A stretch of DNA of 64,000 bases from Dipteris shenzhenensis (GCA_047967505.1 CM106541.1); one strand, 5' to 3'; shown: positions 43,331 through 54,876, counted from the stretch's first letter. Program-made: numbers and translations. The notes: generated by a model not told the origin, from the letters alone.

Positions 43331-43759
43331 AGCCTGTAAATAAAATGCCTAAGGTCCGATGGAGGGGGAGAGTACCTCTCAAATGAGTTTGCAAGTTTCC
43401 TATAGGAGCATGGCATAAAGCAACAATATTCATGCAATCATACCCCATAACAAAATGGACTTGTAGAAAGGAAAAACAGGCATATTGGAGAGGTATCTCG
43501 TGCCATGCTCAACGAAAAAGACCTGCCAGATTATTATTGGGTTGAAGTAGTTGCCACAGCAGTCTACTTAATGAACAAGACTCCCACTGCAACAATACAT
43601 GGCATGATGCTAGAGGAGAAGTATACTGGTACGAAACCAGATATTTCTCGTTTGAAAGTTTTTGGTTGGATTGCCTATGTTCATGTGCCAGATGAGTTGA
43701 GACCCAAGTTGGATCCAAAAGCTGAGAAGTGCATCTTTATTGGTTATTCTCTGCAGTAG
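43330..43759 (+). pseudogene. Copia F integrase, C-terminal half
   Basis: CLRSDGGGEYLS (second Asp) and LVERKNRHI (Glu), then the clean frame 43505-43759 with YWVEVVATAVYLMNKTP and VPDELRPKLDPKAEK. Several CAG to TAG/TAA changes precede it. The N-terminal zinc module is deleted. Confidence 0.8.
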
Positions 43760-43920
43760 AAAGGGTATAGATGCTATAACCCTTCTACTCGTAAGTTTAC
43801 AGTGAGCAAAGATGTTGTTTTTGATGAGATGAGCAGCTGGTACAAACCAGTAAATGTGATTGATGATGTAGATGCATAAAATGGTAATGCTGCACAGAAT
43901 TCATAGCCAGTGGACCTGTA

Positions 43921-45840
43921 ATGTCCTCTAGCAGTGGTTCACATACTTCGCCATGGATAAACAGATTGAGATCAGGAGGATCTCCTCAAAGCAATGTAGA
44001 TAGTGGTATGCAAGTATCACTAAAAGGAAAAGAGAAAGTAGATCAGCCCGTGGTTGATGTGAATGCAGGTCACACTTATGTGGATGGTGAATCCAGTGGC
44101 TCAAAGTAGGGACTTGATGATGAGTTGGGTATTCCTTCTATTGTTACACCTAGAGTAAGGAAGATAAGGGATGTTTTGAGAGCACTTTATGCCTATATGG
44201 TCAAAGTGATACATGAACCAGAACTTACTTCTTTTGAGCAAGCCATGGGAAAAGAAAAATGGGAGAAAGCCATGGATGAAGAAATGGATGCCTTGGAAGA
44301 AAATGCTACATGGGAAATTGTGCCTTTGCCTAAAGACAAGAATGCAATTGGTTGCACGTGGGTTTATAAGGTGAAGCACAATGCGGATGGTTCTATGAAT
44401 AGATACAAGGCAAGATTAGTTGTCAAGGGTATGCACACACATATGGCATTGATTATGAAGAAACATTCAATCCGATTGCAAGGATGGCAACCGTAAGAGT
44501 AGTCATTGCTATAGCTGCATCAAAGGGATGGATTTTACATCATATGGATGTAAAGAATGCCTTCTTGCATAGTGATTTGCAAGAAGAGATCTATATGGAG
44601 CAGACACCAAGTTATGTGCATGCTGTTCATCCTGAGTTTGTTTGCAGGTTGAAGAAAGCCTTGTATGGCTTGAAGCAAGCACCCAAAGCATGGTCTGACA
44701 AGATAGGACAATATCTTGTCACTATTGGCTTTCAGATTTCCAAGGCAGATTTCTCACTTGATGTGAGAAAAACAGAGAAAGGCATTATGTTGGTTGTAAT
44801 TTATGTTGATGATTTGATCATCACAGGTGATAGTGATGAAGATATCCTTCATGTGAAAATGCTATTGAAGCAGAAGTTTGAGATGAAGGACTTGGGAGAG
44901 CTGCGTTACTTCTTGGGCATTGAGATGATTAGATCCACAAGTGGGATATGGCTCTTGCAGAGGCAGTATGGATTGGACCTCAGGGGGGTCACTATGTATG
45001 AACCCTCTATATCACATGCGTTTGAGGCCTATTTGTAAAATCCCTTATCTGTAAATTTTTCCTTAATAAAACGTACCCTTTTTCTATAAAAATATGTAAA
45101 GTTTTTTACATTTCATTTTAAATGCTCCCTTATGTATATTAATTTTTGAGAAATTTAGGAATTAAAAATATCCTTTTGTTGAACTCACGTGATAGGGTTA
45201 CATATGATGAGTGACCCCCCCGAGGATTGGACATGCTATCCAAATATGGGATGATAGGCTATAAGCCTATTTCAGTTCCTTTGGAGCAAAATGTGAAGTT
45301 GAGTGCAGATGCAGGTGAGCTTCTGGAAGACCCTACTATGTACAGATGCATAGTAGGAAGTTTGATTTATATGACTATTACTAGGCCAAATTTGAGCTAT
45401 GCTATTGGGTTGGTAAGTCAGTTTATGCAAGCTCCAAGGAAACCACATTTGGATGTGGCTAGATGCATACTGAGGTATGTGAAGTCCACATTGTACTATG
45501 GACAATTTTCTGAGACTGGGGTTAGAATACAATTGCATGGATACACTGATGCTCATTCAGCTAGTAGTATTTTTTATAGATGATCTACAAGTGAATATAT
45601 GTTCGGTTTTGGGAGTGTTGTAGTCACTTGGAGCAACAAGAAACAGCCTACAGTTGCCTTGTTGAGCACAGAGGCTGAGTACAAGGGTGCAAAAATGGTT
45701 GCATGTCAAGTAGCTTGGTTGCATAGGCTACTTTATGATATGCATCAGTCTACATATGGGCCAGTTGTCATTTATTGTGACAACATGAGCAGTATACACT
45801 TGGCAAATAACCCATTCTATCAAGCTAGAACAAAGTAAAT
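43921..45840 (+). pseudogene. Copia F reverse transcriptase and RNase H, split by a MITE
   Basis: Linker, a deletion of about 110 bp near 44185, RT with [42 protein letters not shown] and the catalytic YVDDLIITG. The frame enters MITE copy 2 at 44979. After the MITE (45225) the RT end (DMLSKYGM) and RNase H (GYTDAHSAS, where a conserved Asp is lost; LLSTEAEYKGA; VIYCDNMSSIHLANN) continue to a stop at 45838. Confidence 0.82.
44979..45224 (-). mobile_element. MITE copy 2 (246 bp), inside copia F
   Basis: Ends CTCAGGGGGGTCACT and AGTGACCCCCCCGAG; perfect 8-bp duplication GATTGGAC (44971-44978 and 45225-45232). Orientation opposite to copies 1 and 3. The undisturbed target is visible in copies C and G (TATGGATT then GGACATGC or CAACATGC). 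Confidence 0.92.
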
Positions 45841-46015
45841 TGAGGTGCATTATCACTATGTGTGGGAGAAGGTTCTAGTCAATTTTATTGATCTAGTTGA
45901 TGTCAACATAGAGGATCAAGTAGCTGACATATTCAGGAAGGCATTGGTTGGAGAGAAGCTATGCAAGTGCAGAGACCTGCTTGGTGTGCATGAAGGGATT
46001 GAGTTCGAGGGGGAG

Positions 46016-46370
46016 TGTTGAGATATCAAGCTCCACTCGTGATATGCCAGGGTAACCATTGTGCATTTATGTCACCGACTTGTTATAGCTGCAGATGCGA
46101 TTGGTACACCACCCATGAATAAAAGCTAAATGATAGCTATCTTTATGTACTCTAGTTAGTGGCTCAATTAGTATGCCACCTTAGTTAGCTAAGTGTGGTT
46201 TGAGACCAACATATAGAATTCACCTATTCTTTTGTACTTAGAGTTCTTTTGGCTTTCACAACTAAGAAGAGGAAAACTATTTTCAACCTCCACCTTTACG
46301 TATAATCCCCCATTGTGTATGTGAGAAAGCTGCAAGTGAGACTCCTTCCTTCTCTCCCACTCTCTTTACA
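46016..46370 (+). repeat. 3' LTR of copia F (355 bp)
   Basis: After the purine tract GAGGGGGAG; TGTTGAGATATCAAGC ... CTTTACA. Confidence 0.9.
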
Positions 46371-47750
46371 TTCATGAGGGTGTTGATAGATTTCTACAAG
46401 AAACCACACAAAAAAAGGATTATATCCTTAACATTGAAGAATAATTTCCCTATTCCATATGAGTAGTAAAAATTGGATGTTGAACAAAATGGCCCAAGTG
46501 TTGAAGTCATAGAAATATCAAATCCGTAGAATTCGTAGAAATAACAAATCCACAGAAAGGCAAAGGGCAGGGAATCAAAGCCTGCTTGGGTCTATCGAAA
46601 TATTCAAAAATTGTTAAAAAAGAATTAAATGACCCTTAAAAAAATGATCAAGAAAAGAAGGCAGTGGTAGCAGCAGCAAGGAAGAGTAAAGTGGGTCAAT
46701 CCTACTTGGACTTTAGCATGGTAGGGCCCACTTTGATCATCGTTTTGTAACTACCTCTTCTCTCACTCTTTTAGTATGTAATTTTGGGTAGCATTTCAAT
46801 CAATAAGACTAATGTGTATTATTGTAATGTTAGTATAAAATGGGCCAAGAATGTATGGACAAAAAGCATAGGTATGCATACAACAACAATACAAAAGTTG
46901 ACCCTACTTGGTAGAGAGAGGATAATTTTTACCCTTCGTCAATGTAATCCCTTACTTCATTCATTCTTTTTCAAATTCTTTTAAAGATATATGTACTAAC
47001 CATGCAGATCATGCATCGACTAGTTGAACAAGAAGATGGAGCTGACTACTTGAATGAATTTCACTAAGAGGATGATGTAGTGCATGAAGAGGGCACCAGT
47101 ACGGGTGACAATAGGGGAGATAGCACCCATGGGGGTGACAATAGTGGAGAGGATGAGTATGGGAGAAAGAAGGAGTAGCATTGAATTCTACCCATCTTTT
47201 TGTTGATGATGGACATGTAGAGATACTGCAGACTTGTATATCGTGTCAAATTTTCACCTCAAACAATGTAATAGTTTGATTTAATAGGACCATTTTGTAC
47301 TTAACAAATATCACCAAGACAATACAATGCCCACTATAGTGAAATACAAATCTTTACAAAGGGTATATTAGTGCTTCACCAAGCCCAATCTTGCCCTTAA
47401 AAAACTTTGACCACAAATTTTTGTGATGGTAATAGCATCAAAACACTCACAGGATTTTTAGCAGTGTCGATATTACCATCAAAAAATGGTTACCAAAGTC
47501 AATCTTACTATCAAAATAAGAGTAAAAAAGAAGTTTGGAAAAACTTTGAGAACCGTTGATATTAAAGTTTCTATTACCATAAAAAATATTAATACTAACT
47601 CTAATTTTGACTAATATTATGACCGTAATAGTGACACTTTCTTTTTTATGCTAATACAGGTGTTTTTTCCAATGGATTCCAGAGTTAGAAAAAAAATTAA
47701 CTTATATTTCATCGAAAAAAGTATTAAAAAAGAGTTGAACTGTTGTAGTG
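46371..47750 (+). mobile_element. 3' part of the second CACTA-like element
   Basis: 46376-46465 continues the split exon (VLIDFYKKPHKKRIISLTLK, stop TAG). 46466-46985 holds no clear gene. A final exon-like frame at about 46990-47180 (MHRLVEQEDGADYLNEFH, stop, EDDVVHEEGTSTGDN) ends in an acidic tail like that of the first CACTA-like gene. 47330-47730 has reiterated TACCATCAAAA/TTACTATCAAAA motifs. It ends with GTTGAACTGTTGTAGTG (47734-47750), the complement of CACTACAACAGTTCAAC, a CACTA-type terminus. Confidence 0.5.
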
Positions 47751-48412
47751 AAATATGTGTGTAGGTATTTAAAACTTATAATGACTTGGACTTTAAATCA
47801 CATTTCAAAACAATAATCCATTATCTCATGTGATTATTTCGATTTCTTCCTTACATATAATGGAGGTTGGAAACTTGGAGAATGAAAGCCTCCAAATACA
47901 TTGGTAATACATGATTTGATGGAATACAATAAGTAACATTTTTTCCCCTATATTTTATGGTATCGATGCTTTGGAAGTATTTAACATTTGGATATTGTTT
48001 ATATTTAGTTGTAGAGGTTGAGTTTTTATTTTATTTGATATCTTTGAATGATGCAAAAAATGAGAAGGGATATCATATCTTAATGTGACTTTGTGACATA
48101 ATTTTGTTAATCATATAACTACATTCAAATATCTTCTTTAAATGTACCAAAAGGTTTTCTTAAAATGTAGTAAAATAACATCTTTGGATCTAATAAACTC
48201 AATGTATCATTTGTAAATTTAAATTGTGTCAATAAAGCATGCATAGAAAAACAGCAAGAAAGAAAGTGTCAAATTATTTAAAGATGTGGAAAGTTTGGCA
48301 TATAAGTTTTTTAAGTTTTAAAGCGGGAAAGTTTGGCATATAAGTTTTTTAAGTTTTAAAGCTGGAAAGTTTGGCATATAAGTTTTTTAAGTTTTAAAGC
48401 TAATATAGCCAT
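47751..48412. repeat. AT-rich spacer with a 38-bp tandem triplication
   Basis: 48288-48401 is three near-identical 38-bp units (GGAAAGTTTGGCATATAAG ... TTTTAAAGC). Nothing else recognisable. Confidence 0.75.
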
Positions 48413-48530
48413 CAAGGCTTTATCAAGTTCTTCAACCTGCAAACAAGCTCAGGATGAATAGCATGCACATAACCTGGTGGCTGCTCCATATAGACCTCTT
48501 CTTGCAAATCACCATGCAAGAAGGCATTCT

Positions 48531-48965
48531 TTACATCCATCTGATGTAAAGGCCATCCTTTGATGCAGCCATAGCAATGACTGTTCTTACAGTTGCAATC
48601 CTTGCAACCGGACTGAATGTTTCTTCATCATCAATGCCATATGTCTGTGCATACCCCTTGACAACTAATCTTGCCTTGTATCTGCTCACAGAACCATCTG
48701 CATTGTGCTTCACCTTATAAACCCACTTGCAGCCAATTGCATTCTTGACTTTAGGAAAAGGCACCAATTCCCATGTAGCATTTGCTTCCAAGGCATCCAT
48801 TTCTTCATCCATGGCTTTCTCCCATTTTTCTTTTCCCATGGCTTGCTCAAAAGAAGTGGGTTCTGCTTCGTGTATCACGTTGACCATATAGGCATAGTGA
48901 ATGGCTGTAAATCCATCATATTTCAGCCTATCCACAGGATACTTAACTTTGGTAGACCTGCACAA
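48531..48965 (-). pseudogene. Copia H reverse transcriptase N-terminal half
   Basis: Frame with [54 protein letters not shown] and [11 protein letters not shown], up to the helix before the first catalytic Asp. It stops before the YVDD motif, where the element is truncated. Confidence 0.82.
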
Positions 48966-49427
48966 AATAGGCTCACTACCAAGTCATCTTAAAACATCCA
49001 TTGTTTTCCTTACTCCAAGTGTAACAACAGAAGGAATACCCAACTCATTATCAAGGCTCTGTTCTGAGCCACTGGATTCACCATCCACATAAGAGTGACC
49101 TGCATTCACATCAACCATGGTCTGATCTACTTTATCTTTTCCCTTTCGTGATACTTGCATACCACTATCTGCATTGCTTTGAGGAGATTCTCCTCATCTC
49201 AATCTACCTGTCCATGGCAAAGTATGTGAACCACTGCTAGAGGACACTGCAAGTCCACTAATATTTTGTGATTGCTACTATGAATTCTGTGCAGCATTAC
49301 CATTTTGTGCATCTACATCATCAATCACATTTACTGGTTTATACCAGCTGCTCATCTCATCAAAAACAACATCTCTGCTCACTGTAAACTTACCAGTAGA
49401 AGGGTTGTAGAATTTATAGCCTTTCTA

Positions 49428-50540
49428 CTATAGAGAAAAACCAATAAAGATGCACTTCTCAGCTTTTGGATCCATCTTGGATCTCAACTCATCTGGCACA
49501 TGAACATAGGCAATGCAACCAAAAACTTTCAAATGAGAAATATCTGGTTTCCTACTAGTAGACCTCTCTTCTGGTTTCATGCCATGTATTGCACTAGTGG
49601 GAGTCTTGTTCATTATGTAGACTACTGTAGCAACTACTTCAACCCAATAATAATCTGGCAGGTATTTTTCGTTGAGCATGGCGCAAGATACCTCTCCAAT
49701 ATGCCTGTTTTTCCTTTCTGCAAGTCCAGTCTATTGTGGGGTATGACTGCATGAATATTGCTACTTTATGCCATGCTCTTGCAGGAACCTTGCAAACTCA
49801 TTTGAGAGGTACTCTCCCCCTCCATCTGACCTTAACCATTTTATTTATAGGCCTGTTTCTTTCTCAACCATAGCTTTAAAAGCTTTGAAATGTCCAAACA
49901 CTTCACTTTTCTTTTTCATAAAATACACCCAAACTTTTCTGCTGTAGTCATCAATAAAAGTGACAAAATAATGACATCCTCCAATAGATGCAGCTTTAGT
50001 AGTCCATACATGAGAGTGGATTAATGCCAATGGCCTCTTACTCTCTTGAACATGTCTAGGAAATGGTTTCCTTGCCTGTTTTCCAAATTGATAGGCTTCA
50101 CATAACTTATGCATTTCTGCGACCTTGAACTTAGGCAATCCTGCAACAATATTTTGGGCATGCATTAATTTGAGTCATTGTACATTAACATGACCAATGC
50201 GTTTATGCTAGATATCAATATCTGCAACTACACCGATCCCATGTGCAAACATTGCTGCACTCAATTCAGGCATGTCTGCATCCAACGTAAACATCTGGCC
50301 CTTCTTCTTCCCTTTTGCTATCAAGCGACCTTTATTTTTCTTATTCTCAACAAAGAATCCATGAGGATTAAATCTGATCTGCAAGCCCTGCTCAATGATT
50401 TGGCCAATAGAAACTAGGTTTTTGGTGATATTTAGGACATGAAATACATCAGACGGGTATTTCTTTTTCCCATCCTGCATAGACAAAGGAATTTTACCAA
50501 TCTGCACAATAGGATGTGCAGTATCATCACCAGTCTCCAC
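49428..50540 (-). pseudogene. Copia H integrase
   Basis: In pieces: 50208-50540 and 49845-50165 (CEAYQFGKQARKPF, Cys to Tyr; LIHSHVWTTKAAS, where the first catalytic Asp is His), then 49428-49679 (VPDELRSKMDPKAEK). Multiple stops; inactive. Confidence 0.82.
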
Positions 50541-50570
50541 AAATCCTGGTCTTTTAATTTTCCTTACATT

Positions 50571-51009
50571 CTACATCCATTCTGCACGACCTGTCATGTG
50601 GTTTGACGCACCTAAGTCAACATACCACACATCATTGCTTTCTTTTGCACTTGTCACAGAATTGGTCATGTGTTGCACCATAAACAAATGCTCATTTCTT
50701 TCATCACCCTTTCTACTAGAGGATGCATAATTGCCTTGCTGCAATTTTCCATTCATGATGTCATTCTGCTTTTTGTAGCAGTCCTTAGCCATATGACCCA
50801 TTTTACCACAATAGTAGCATTCAAAATTGTTGTTTGCAATTTGGCCTCTCTACCATCCACCACGACCTCTTTGGCTCCACCTGCCTCTAAAGTTTCCATG
50901 TCCTCATCCAGAGGACTGGTTTTCTTGAATTTGTTGCATATTTTGATTTCAGCCACGGGCTCCAAATCAGCATGCTCTACCTCTGCCTCTACCTCTTCCA
51001 ACATTTGAG
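50571..51009 (-). pseudogene. Copia H gag C-terminus and protease
   Basis: Knuckle region CYYCGKMGHMAKDC, then HLFMVQHMTNSV and the protease motif VWYVDLGASNHMTG with the catalytic Asp intact. It ends at TAG (50571). A frameshift separates the Arg/Gly patch (up to 51009) from the knuckle. Confidence 0.8.
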
Positions 51010-51123
51010 TAGAACCCCTATGACATCCCTTCGCCCTCATGATCTCCTTTTCTCTATGGCCTTTGAGCGTCGCCATACTTAGCCTCTAGCTTCTGGTCTC
51101 GATTACTTTTCCGGCTAAAAGTT
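51010..51123 (+). repeat. Remnant of the gypsy J 5' LTR 3' end
   Basis: Starts CCCCTATGACATCCC and matches 59009-59109 almost perfectly. In the right copy this follows sequence continuous with the LTR that begins at 58122, so the most economical reading is that it is the LTR's 3' portion. Confidence 0.6.
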
Positions 51124-51821
51124 TTGGTGTGGCTGTTGGGATCCGAATCTCCACGGTTGGTGGTGAATCTTCTATTCGTATGAGTTACATCAACAAAACT
51201 ATACCATCTGTGCTCTTTCTAAGCTACTGTGCGTGCATTCGATTCGTGCGTCTCCTGCGCGACAGTTCTGTGGACTGTTGCGACTTCTGGTTGCGGACAG
51301 TTTTCTGCACTCTAGTTCTCTGGACTGCTACGACTTTGGGTTGCGGACAGTTTTTTGCGCTCACCTGCGCGACAGTTCTCTGGACTGCTGTGACTTCTGG
51401 TTGCGGACAGTTTTCTGCTGGGACTGCTCTGGTTGCGGACTGTCTTTTGAGCCCCTGCAGAAGAGTAACAGCAGATCCCGCGCCCCCCTATCTCTTCTCC
51501 TTCTCTTTCTCTTTCTCTTTCTCCTCTCCTCTCCTCTCTTTTTATTAAAGAGTAGGATTGGAACCCAAGACCTCCCCCTTCACAAAAGAAAGTCTTATCA
51601 TTGGGCCAACAAGTTAGAAGTGGTAAAAATGTAATGATTTTTGTTCATATATTGAAATCGCGGGAGCTGTAACTCTCTAACCGTAAGGAGTCTGCTCTTG
51701 CTGTAAAAAGCAAAAATATTTCATTTTATGTGCTCTATCCACATCTCTTGCTAGATTGCCAATTTAGAACTTTTGCAAGCTCACGTCACGGACACACGCC
51801 TCACGAGAAGGGTGGACATTT
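51124..51821 (+). repeat. Gypsy J leader with 55-bp tandem repeats and a tRNA-like segment
   Basis: 51254-51418 holds three 55-bp units (CCTGCGCGACAGTTCTCTGG ... GGTTGCGGACAG) and a partial fourth. A CTCTTT tract follows at about 51490-51540. On the minus strand 51548-51615 has pol III-like boxes (see separate entry). No protein motif in the overlapping open frames. Confidence 0.6.
51548..51615 (-). other. tRNA-like segment with A- and B-box matches
   Basis: On minus: TTGGCCCAATGATAAG resembles the A box and GGTTCCAATCC the B box (10 of 11 to GGTTCGANTCC), with starts 42 bp apart, close to the spacing in tRNAs. No 3' A-rich tail was checked as significant. Could be a decayed tRNA-derived SINE head or tRNA pseudogene, not a functional tRNA. 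Confidence 0.35.
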
Positions 51822-53198
51822 ATGTCACTTCTCGATGCGTTTAAGGAATTGGTGCTTGTTCCTCCGCACCTTACGGTTACCAATGCACAAGATGTCTTCC
51901 TTGATCTTCATGTCGACCTTCAACGGCTGATTGTCCAGTGCATTATTGATGGTGATGATGGGTGGAATGATACATCGTGGATGATTCATGGTGACGAACT
52001 ACTGATACGCTGGGAGGATTTTGACTTTACTTCTACTCATTGTGCGGTGATCAAACTACTTGCTGCTTCAGAGGTAATTAAAACGGTATCCTTCTTTGAA
52101 GGGTGGGATGCTCCCCAAGCTTGGGGGGAGATTTGGTGCATCTGCTTGTTGATTCCTGTGGAAAAGCTCGTCCTGAATGGTTTATTCACAATCTCATTAC
52201 AAAGGTTTCTAGGCCTTGGCTATGGTTGGTAATGTTTCGACCAAGGAATCCATTTGTACCTAATTAGCTTTTTGTGCCTCATTTCGAGCTTCAAATTGTA
52301 ATTCTTTTTGGGCTTACGATAAACTATCAACAAAGGATTGCAAGTTTATTTGGTGCTGAACGTTTGGCTCAAGTGTTGAATTCTCCCCACCCTCTCCTCC
52401 TACCTATCTTGGACTACCGAGAAACTTGGGATGTCCGAATTTCAATCCTAGTGTGATGACATCTTGGATTCTTCAATTTGATGGAGCTTACAAACCTTCA
52501 ACCAAGGCGGCTGGCGTGGGTGTGAAGCTCACTTCACCGGGTGGTGAGGAGTATTGTTACAGCAAGTCTTCACCCGCAAGTACTTGCAATCAAGCTGAGT
52601 ACTCAGCACTCATTTTTGGGCTACAAAAGGCACAAGAACATCATGCCAAGCAATTGGAGGTGCAAAGAGATTCTCAACTAGTGTGTGAACAAGTTAGTGG
52701 AAGGTGGAAGGTGCGGAGCAAAGGCTTGGTTCTACGACATCAACAAGCCTTGGAACTTTGCAACCAATTTGAAGAGGTAAAAATTCAGCATATCCCTCGA
52801 GCTCGAAATCTTGTTGCTGATTTCTTGGCACGTGAAGCTTGTATTTCAATCACGCATGATGCAAGTGGAAGCGCCACCCCAACAAAGCCGCAAGCCACGA
52901 AGGAGGGTGATCATTTGTAAGGAATGCAAAGGTTGTGGTCATCATGAAACTAAGTGTTGGGCGTACTTGATACGAGTTCACCGACTTCGGAAGATCATCA
53001 GGAGGGTTCTCAAGGACATTGCTCAAAAGAAGGATGCCAGACCGCACACCCCTTGAAGAAATAGCATGGCAACTACAAGAACTGGAAGAAGCTGAAGGTG
53101 ATGTGCAAGCTCTCCAACTGTTGACATTTGTCATGGCATTCTTGTTTGCCTTGATGAACAACCTCATGCAACGCCGCGCCTCTAGCCCTCGCGTGTAA
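51822..53198 (+). pseudogene. Gypsy J 5' ORF: archaeal-type RNase H, CCHC knuckle, hydrophobic segment
   Basis: Readable through at least four frame changes. 51822-52232: unidentified N-terminal region. 52426-52920: an RNase H domain with LQFDGAYKPS (Asp), CNQAEYSALIFGL (Glu), VQRDSQLV (Asp) and ARNLVADFLA (Asp), the full DEDD set of RVT_3-type enzymes. 52811-53056 (other frame): CKECKGCGHHETKC, a CX2CX4HX4C knuckle, then basic sequence. 53043-53198 (third frame): a Glu-rich helix and LLTFVMAFLFALMNNLM, a possible membrane helix. Tat-lineage gypsy elements carry such an RNase H between RT and integrase; here it lies before gag, and none is seen in J pol. It may instead be a foreign insertion. 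Confidence 0.6.
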
Positions 53199-53413
53199 TG
53201 ATCAATGTGATATCATGAGGGTTGGTCCTTTTAAGATTGTCTATGTGCTATTCTATGCTGAAGATTCTTCTCGTGTAATATTTCACACTACACTAGTTAC
53301 ACCCTACCCTGCCTATGTGTGCTTTTTGGATGTATCTTCACCCGATTTTCAGTTCAAGCTTCCTCTTACTATTGTTCGTCCATAGATAAGCCCCTCTTTT
53401 CCATCTTCCAAGC

Positions 53414-54876
53414 ATGGATGACATTCCCGTGTTTTGTGGACGGGTAGAAGAAAATCCAAATGAGTATCTTGTGGCTTTCAAGCGCCGTTGTGTTTCTCTC
53501 AACTTTCTTACTGAAGACAGATGGCTATTGGTTCTTCCCACATTTCTAGAAGGTTTGGCTCAAGTGTGGTATGAGAAGCAAGCCGAAGATGTTCGCCAAA
53601 GCTGGCCAAGGTTGACAGCAGCAATGATTGAGTATTTCGGCAAAGAAGAGGAGCCAGAGAATGTGTACCTGCAGGTGGCAAATTTGAAGCAGTCAGAAGG
53701 TGAGATGGCGCGTCGATATGTGGATCGAGCGGCCGTGCTCCTGGACCGTTTGATTGCCACACAGGAGGACAATGCCGGGTTTCGAGCTGGAATGACTCAG
53801 CATGTGCTGGGCTACCTTGTAGCAGGAGCGAGTTATGAATTCCGCCTCAAGCTTAAATGGGAGAATCCAAAAACTATGGTGCTAGAACATGAGATTGCTC
53901 AAAAGTTTGATAAAGTTCAGTCTGTGACCCTGCTTCAAAGAAGACGATTGTCCCTCTGCATCCCCCTCCATTCCTGCAGCAACAACATGGGGGGTCTAAC
54001 TCAGGGGCATACCCCCACCCCTCATCAGGGATGTACCCACTGCCTCCACCTCAAATGTATGGTCCTCCCTTAGATGCTTACCCTCAACAAGGTGGATATC
54101 CTCATCCTCCGCCTCGAAGATTTCCCCAGCCTCGCCCACGAGCTCCCCTCCTCTCTACTCCCGTGGCCCCTCCAACTAAAGAGGCCCCTCCTGCAACAAA
54201 ACCTGGAGTCAATGACCTAGCCAAGGCCCTGAATGATCTTTGGCTTGAGATGATGGGCATCATAAATCAAGCCAACCGCCCTCCAAGAGATCGTGCTAAT
54301 GTTGTATGCTACGAGTGCCACCAGAAGGGTCATTATCGCACAGAATGCCCCAATATTCCAAGGGTGAATCTTCTAAGTGAGTCGGGCACTAAGGATTCTG
54401 ATGTGGAGATCCTTGATCTCGGGAAAAGAACTCGTGCTACCTCGGACCCCTCTCCAAACCGTGGACCGGGCCGCCCCAGGAAGAAGGTGTCCTTCTCAGA
54501 GCCCTCAGATGCTGAGATGGTAGACCCACCAACAGAGAAGACTAAAAGATCTCGCAGGAGTAAGTGGTCACCCTCGGATTTTCCCATCGGCTCAGGGCAA
54601 GAGGACTATTCGGTCGTTCAGGACCTTGCTCATCGGTCTTTGAGCATCACACTCCCTCAACTAATAGCATTAAGCCCTAAGGTGAGATGTGAGCTGCAGC
54701 AAGGTCTCTCAACAAGGAAGAGCAAGAAAAAGGGAAAGGTACGAGAGGTATCTTCTATCTCTGAAGAAATTGATCGGCACCCACACACAGTAGATGTCAT
54801 CATAGATAATTGCCGTGTCAAAAATGTGTGTGTTGATGGGGGAGCTGCATGTAATATCATGGTGCCCCACACATGA
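53414..54876 (+). pseudogene. Gypsy J gag and start of protease
   Basis: ATG 53414 opens MDDIPVFCGRVEENPNEYLV, and the capsid-like retrotransposon gag domain runs over residues 1-170 (LEGLAQVWYE, EYFGKEEEPE). A frameshift near 53940-54030 leads to 54031-54876: a Pro-rich stretch, knuckle CYECHQKGHYRTEC (about 54307-54350), a basic/acidic linker, and the protease active site VCVDGGAACNIM. TGA at 54874 with a shift continues the protease. Gag forms the virus-like particle. Confidence 0.85.

Larger units (their letters stand above)
40390..46370 (+). mobile_element. Ty1/copia element F with both LTRs, internal duplication and a MITE
   Basis: 5' LTR 40390-40739, PBS, leader, gag, a gag-integrase chimera duplicated in tandem, IN, RT interrupted by MITE copy 2 (44979-45224), RNase H, 3' LTR 46016-46370. 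Target duplication TTCAC/TTCAT (4 of 5). The gag start codon has become GTG. It sits in an exon of the CACTA-like gene. Confidence 0.9.
48413..51009 (-). mobile_element. Copia element H, truncated at both ends
   Basis: Same family as C and I. On the minus strand it runs from mid-gag (51009) through protease and integrase to mid-RT (48413); LTRs, gag N-terminus and RNase H are missing. The right break abuts gypsy J sequence exactly at CCCCTATGACATCCC. Confidence 0.88.

Noticed and set aside
51129-51634. 139- and 133-codon Cys/Leu-rich ORFs
   Set aside because: Overlapping frames through the 55-bp repeats and a CT tract; composition follows the repeats.
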